Assembly (NCBI RefSeq): GCF_011058315.1
Contig: NZ_CP049298.1
Span: 248,001 to 312,000 of the forward strand
Direction: 5' to 3'
Length of the DNA stretch: 64,000 nucleotides
From: Chryseobacterium sp. POL2
GTDB lineage: Bacteria; Bacteroidota; Bacteroidia; Flavobacteriales; Weeksellaceae
Below the pieces are notes generated by a model. That model was not told the DNA's origin. It searched no databases and saw nothing but the letters and a program-made list of their open reading frames with translations. Position 1 is the first letter of the stretch. Every line of letters begins with the position of its first letter. The position numbers were made by a program, and so were the translations under genes. Shown piece by piece: positions 61,111 to 64,000 of the stretch.

Positions 61111-62418
61111 TTATAATGCGATTTCAATTTTTACTTTTTTACCTTTTAGCTTTCTATTAACAAGATTGGCAAGTAAGTTTTTGACTTTAGTTTCTTTAAC
61201 CGCAACGTAAGCGCTGGTATCCTTGACTTCGATAAGACCGACATCATCTTTTTCCAAACCACCAGTTTTGATAAGGTATCCAACGATATCGACTTTGTTG
61301 ATTTTGTCTTTTTTTCCTGCGCTGATGTACAAGGTTTTGAAAGCTGCGGTCTGTGGAAGTTTGTAATCTGTGCTTAGTTTGACTTCTTCAACATTTGGTT
61401 TTATAAAAGGATATTGTTCTTCTGTGGTCATGATGAGATAGGCAATTCCTGAGGCATTCATACGCGCTGTACGACCATTTCTGTGGATAAAAGCATCTTC
61501 TTTTGGAGGAAGCTGATAGTGGATAATCGCTTCAACTTCTGGAATGTCGAGGCCGCGCGCTGCCAAATCTGTCGTTATCAAAATACGGATACTTCCGTTT
61601 CGGAACTTTAGCAAAGCGCGCTCGCGTTCGTCTTGTTCCATCCCGCCATGAAAAGATTCGTGGGTGACTTTGTTTTGTTTTAAAAGTTCACTTATTCGGT
61701 TAACCGCATCGCGATGGTTGCAGAATATCAAGGTGTTTTTTGCGCCAATTTTTCCGATAAGCGCAATTAAAGTTTCCAGTTTTTCCTCTGGTTCACTCAT
61801 TACTTTTTTCAAAGTGAGATTAGATTTAACTTGCTTTTCGCGTAAGAAGTCAATGTACTTAGCTTCTTCAAGTCCAGTAAAATCAGGGATTTCCTTAAGG
61901 TCGGTTGCGGATGTTAGCAAACGATGTTTCAGACCATTCATTTTTCCTATGATAAAAGACATGTCTTCTGTAAATCCAAATTCCAGAGATTTATCAAACT
62001 CATCCAATACCAAAGTTTCTATAGTTTTTGGATTAAAATTTTGATTCCGAATATGAAATGCAATTCGTCCAGGCGTCCCAACCAAAACTGCTGGCGGCTC
62101 GATAAAATTGTTCTCTTCAATCTTGACAGCGTGTCCGCCATAACAAGAATTGACTTTAAAACCGGTTCCCATACTTTTGAAAACCTGTTCAATTTGCAGA
62201 GCCAATTCTCTGGAAGGCGCCATGATAAGTGCTTGTACGCCTTTTTTGTCTTTTTTTAGATTTCGTAAAATCGGGAACAAAAAGGCTAAGGTTTTTCCAG
62301 AACCTGTGGGAGAAAGTAAGACTAAATCTTGATGTTTGTCGCTGGTTTTGTAAGCTGCATGTTGCATGGTATTGAGCGACTCAATCTGTAGTTTAGCTAA
62401 AATAGTATCGATTTGCAT
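61111..62418 (-). CDS. dbpA: DEAD-box-type RNA helicase, DbpA-like
   Basis: A 435-residue helicase. Motifs in order: SPTGSGKT (I), APSRELALQ (Ia), GTPGR (Ib), LDEFDK (II), TSAT (III), and HRNGRTAR (VI). Motif II is DEFD rather than DEAD. The C-terminal 75 residues form a DbpA-type RNA-binding domain (KVDIVGYLIKTGGL, KDDVGLIEVKDTSAYVAV). In E. coli that domain targets hairpin 92 of 23S rRNA during 50S assembly. The gene stands alone with its own terminator. Confidence 0.9.
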   Translation of the reverse strand: MQIDTILAKLQIESLNTMQHAAYKTSDKHQDLVLLSPTGSGKTLAFLFPILRNLKKDKKGVQALIMAPSRELALQIEQVFKSMGTGFKVNSCYGGHAVKIEENNFIEPPAVLVGTPGRIAFHIRNQNFNPKTIETLVLDEFDKSLEFGFTEDMSFIIGKMNGLKHRLLTSATDLKEIPDFTGLEEAKYIDFLREKQVKSNLTLKKVMSEPEEKLETLIALIGKIGAKNTLIFCNHRDAVNRISELLKQNKVTHESFHGGMEQDERERALLKFRNGSIRILITTDLAARGLDIPEVEAIIHYQLPPKEDAFIHRNGRTARMNASGIAYLIMTTEEQYPFIKPNVEEVKLSTDYKLPQTAAFKTLYISAGKKDKINKVDIVGYLIKTGGLEKDDVGLIEVKDTSAYVAVKETKVKNLLANLVNRKLKGKKVKIEIAL

Positions 62419-62568
62419 TTTGCAAAGTTAATCTAAAGCAAGAGTCAATAAAAATTAATTTTATTTTTAAGTTCTGTCATATTAAACAGAAATGGACATA
62501 GGCGTAAAAAAATAAATTTAGTTTTCAATTAAATTACTATTTTAGGGACTTTATTTAAAACAAAAAAT

Positions 62569-63999
62569 TTGGAGACACAACAACAAACTACAGAATCTAA
62601 AACCGAATTAAAACGCGGGCTTAAAAATCGTCATATTCAATTGATTGCTTTGGGAGGCGCGATTGGTACAGGATTATTTCTTGGTATTGGCCCGGCCGCG
62701 GTTTTAGCAGGTCCATCTGTAATTTTGGGATATGCCGTTGCAGGACTTATCGCATTTTTTATTATGCGACAATTAGGAGAAATGGTTGTTCAGGAACCTG
62801 TATCTGGGAGTTTTAGTCATTTCGCGTACAAGTATTGGGGAAGTTTTGCCGGTTTTGCTTCTGGCTGGAATTATTGGTTGTTGTACATTCTCGTAAGTAT
62901 GGCAGAGTTGACCGCTATTGGAGTATATGTACAGTTTTGGTGGCCCGAGATTCCGTTGTGGGTATCAAGTTTGTTTTTCTTTTTTGTTATTAATGCCCTT
63001 AACTTAGCTTCTGTAAAAGTGTATGGTGAAGCAGAATTTTGGTTCTCTATTGTTAAAGTTGTTGCGATTATAGCGATGATTATTTTTGGAAGTTATTTGT
63101 TGTTAAGTGGAACAGGAGGCGAGGATGCCAAAGTCTCAAACCTTTGGAACAACGGTGGATTTTTCCCAAAAGGTTGGATAGATTCTGACGGGCAAGGTGG
63201 ATTTGTGGGACTTTTGGCGGCTATGGCATTGATTATGTTTTCGTTTGGCGGTTTGGAGCTTGTCGGCATTACTGCTGCAGAAGCCGAAAATCCTGAGAAA
63301 AATATTCCTAAAGCGACCAATCAAGTTATCTATAGAATTTTGATTTTCTATGTTGGTGCGTTAATTATTTTGTTTTCGTTGTCACCTTGGGAAAAAATTA
63401 CGGCCGGAAGTAGTCCTTTCGTTATGGTTTTTGAACGACTAAATGGTTTCCAATTAGATGTGTTTGGGACGACCATTTATTTTACAAAACTCATTGCTAA
63501 TGTTCTTAATATTATTGTTTTAACAGCGGCGCTATCTGTTTATAATAGTAGTGTTTACAGTAATAGTCGCATGTTATTCGGGCTTGCAGAACAAGGAAAT
63601 GCCCCGAAGTTTTTAACCAGATTAAACAAAAGTCATGTTCCTGTGATGGCGATTTTGGTATCGGCCGCTTTTGCTGCAATCTGTATCGTTATTAATAAAT
63701 TAATTCCAGAAGAAGCATTAGAGATATTGATGTCTTTGGTCGTTTCTTGTTTGGTGATTAACTGGATTATGATTAGCTACACACATCTTAAATTCAAGCA
63801 AGCGCAGAAAGGTGAAAAAACAAAGTTTCCAAGTTTTGCATATCCTTTGACCAATTATATTTGTTTGGTTTTCTTATTCGGGGTTCTGGTAATTATGTGG
63901 TTTACAGGACTTAAAATTTCAGTGGAATTAATTCCGATTTGGCTCATATTTTTATACTTATGTTATTTGGGAGTGAAGCGTTATAAAAGAGGAAATTAA
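62569..63999 (+). CDS. AAT-family amino-acid permease
   Basis: A 476-residue protein with about 12 membrane helices, starting at TTG. RGLKNRHIQLIALGGAIGTG is the N-terminal signature of the amino-acid transporter (AAT) branch of the APC superfamily (AroP, LysP, GabP, ProY). Further blocks are FASGWNYWLLYI and FSFGGLELVGITAAEAENP. It imports an amino acid with protons; the substrate is not clear. The gene is complete and ends one base before the window end. Confidence 0.9.
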   Translation: METQQQTTESKTELKRGLKNRHIQLIALGGAIGTGLFLGIGPAAVLAGPSVILGYAVAGLIAFFIMRQLGEMVVQEPVSGSFSHFAYKYWGSFAGFASGWNYWLLYILVSMAELTAIGVYVQFWWPEIPLWVSSLFFFFVINALNLASVKVYGEAEFWFSIVKVVAIIAMIIFGSYLLLSGTGGEDAKVSNLWNNGGFFPKGWIDSDGQGGFVGLLAAMALIMFSFGGLELVGITAAEAENPEKNIPKATNQVIYRILIFYVGALIILFSLSPWEKITAGSSPFVMVFERLNGFQLDVFGTTIYFTKLIANVLNIIVLTAALSVYNSSVYSNSRMLFGLAEQGNAPKFLTRLNKSHVPVMAILVSAAFAAICIVINKLIPEEALEILMSLVVSCLVINWIMISYTHLKFKQAQKGEKTKFPSFAYPLTNYICLVFLFGVLVIMWFTGLKISVELIPIWLIFLYLCYLGVKRYKRGN

Positions 64000-64000
64000 A

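Overview
The window reads as chromosome from a member of the Bacteroidota, class Flavobacteriia, most likely Weeksellaceae close to Chryseobacterium or Epilithonimonas. That placement is an inference. It rests on the low-GC sequence, AT-rich leaders without clear Shine-Dalgarno sites, TAnnTTTG -7 boxes, and the gene families seen (GPH-family symporter in a xylan locus, DUF2490, DUF2007, DUF2461, lysine 6-transaminase, pdhA/pdhC without pdhB). Nearly all of the window is ordinary, densely packed chromosome. The exception is one 13.7-kb integrated element at 24849-38550.

Layout. (1) 1-11420: a xylan/glucuronoxylan utilisation locus on the + strand: GH115 alpha-glucuronidase (cut by the window edge), aldose epimerase, a 660-bp gap, an SGNH acetylesterase, a GPH-type sugar symporter, GH10 xylanase, GH43 xylosidase/arabinofuranosidase and GH67 alpha-glucuronidase. 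Together they deacetylate xylan, cut it, remove glucuronic acid, import xylooligosaccharides and hydrolyse them to pentoses. No SusC/SusD pair or regulator lies in the window. (2) 11541-24654: housekeeping and mixed genes: NlpC/P60 peptidase, O-methyltransferase, OmpA-like lipoprotein, tilS, an ExbD-like protein, a lipoprotein, an alpha/beta hydrolase, an acyltransferase, nrnA-like DHH phosphoesterase, era, DoxX, a two-gene lysine catabolic unit (lysine 6-transaminase plus ALDH7 aminoadipate-semialdehyde dehydrogenase) and a DUF2007 protein.

(3) 24849-38550: an integrative element inserted in the 3' end of a tRNA-Ala(GGC) gene, with an 18-bp direct repeat at the two ends. All its genes point the same way. 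It carries a tyrosine recombinase, an excisionase-like HTH protein, a second HTH protein, a replication-type winged-helix protein, a DUF5681 (small-terminase-like) protein, a stand-alone DnaA domain-IV-like protein, a 1449-residue tail tape-measure protein, an HK97-gp10-like protein and several unknown genes. I see no capsid, portal, large terminase, tail tube or lysis gene. It is either a decayed prophage or a phage satellite that keeps its own tape measure. This is the most interesting part of the window.

(4) 38539-45501: tRNA-Ala, a second NlpC/P60 lipoprotein, dapD, a four-gene surface-glycan cluster (GT87, GT2, polysaccharide deacetylase, GT4), a BlaI/MecI-like repressor and a PAP2 phosphatase. 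(5) 45663-51501: pdhA and pdhC, a DUF2490 protein, an HD-domain protein and an M1 aminopeptidase. (6) 51685-56145: a one-strand cluster of small SRPBCC, VOC/PhnB, DinB and hydrolase proteins, including one VOC copy broken by a single in-frame TAA. (7) 56224-63999: a membrane J-domain protein, a Cys-rich small protein, gcvP, a DUF2461 protein, a DbpA-like RNA helicase with a DEFD motif II, and an AAT-family amino-acid permease.

Two small genes, at 21069-21224 (51 aa, membrane) and 56877-57029 (50 aa, Cys-rich), were found by direct reading. Factor-independent terminators are clear at many gene ends and are listed.
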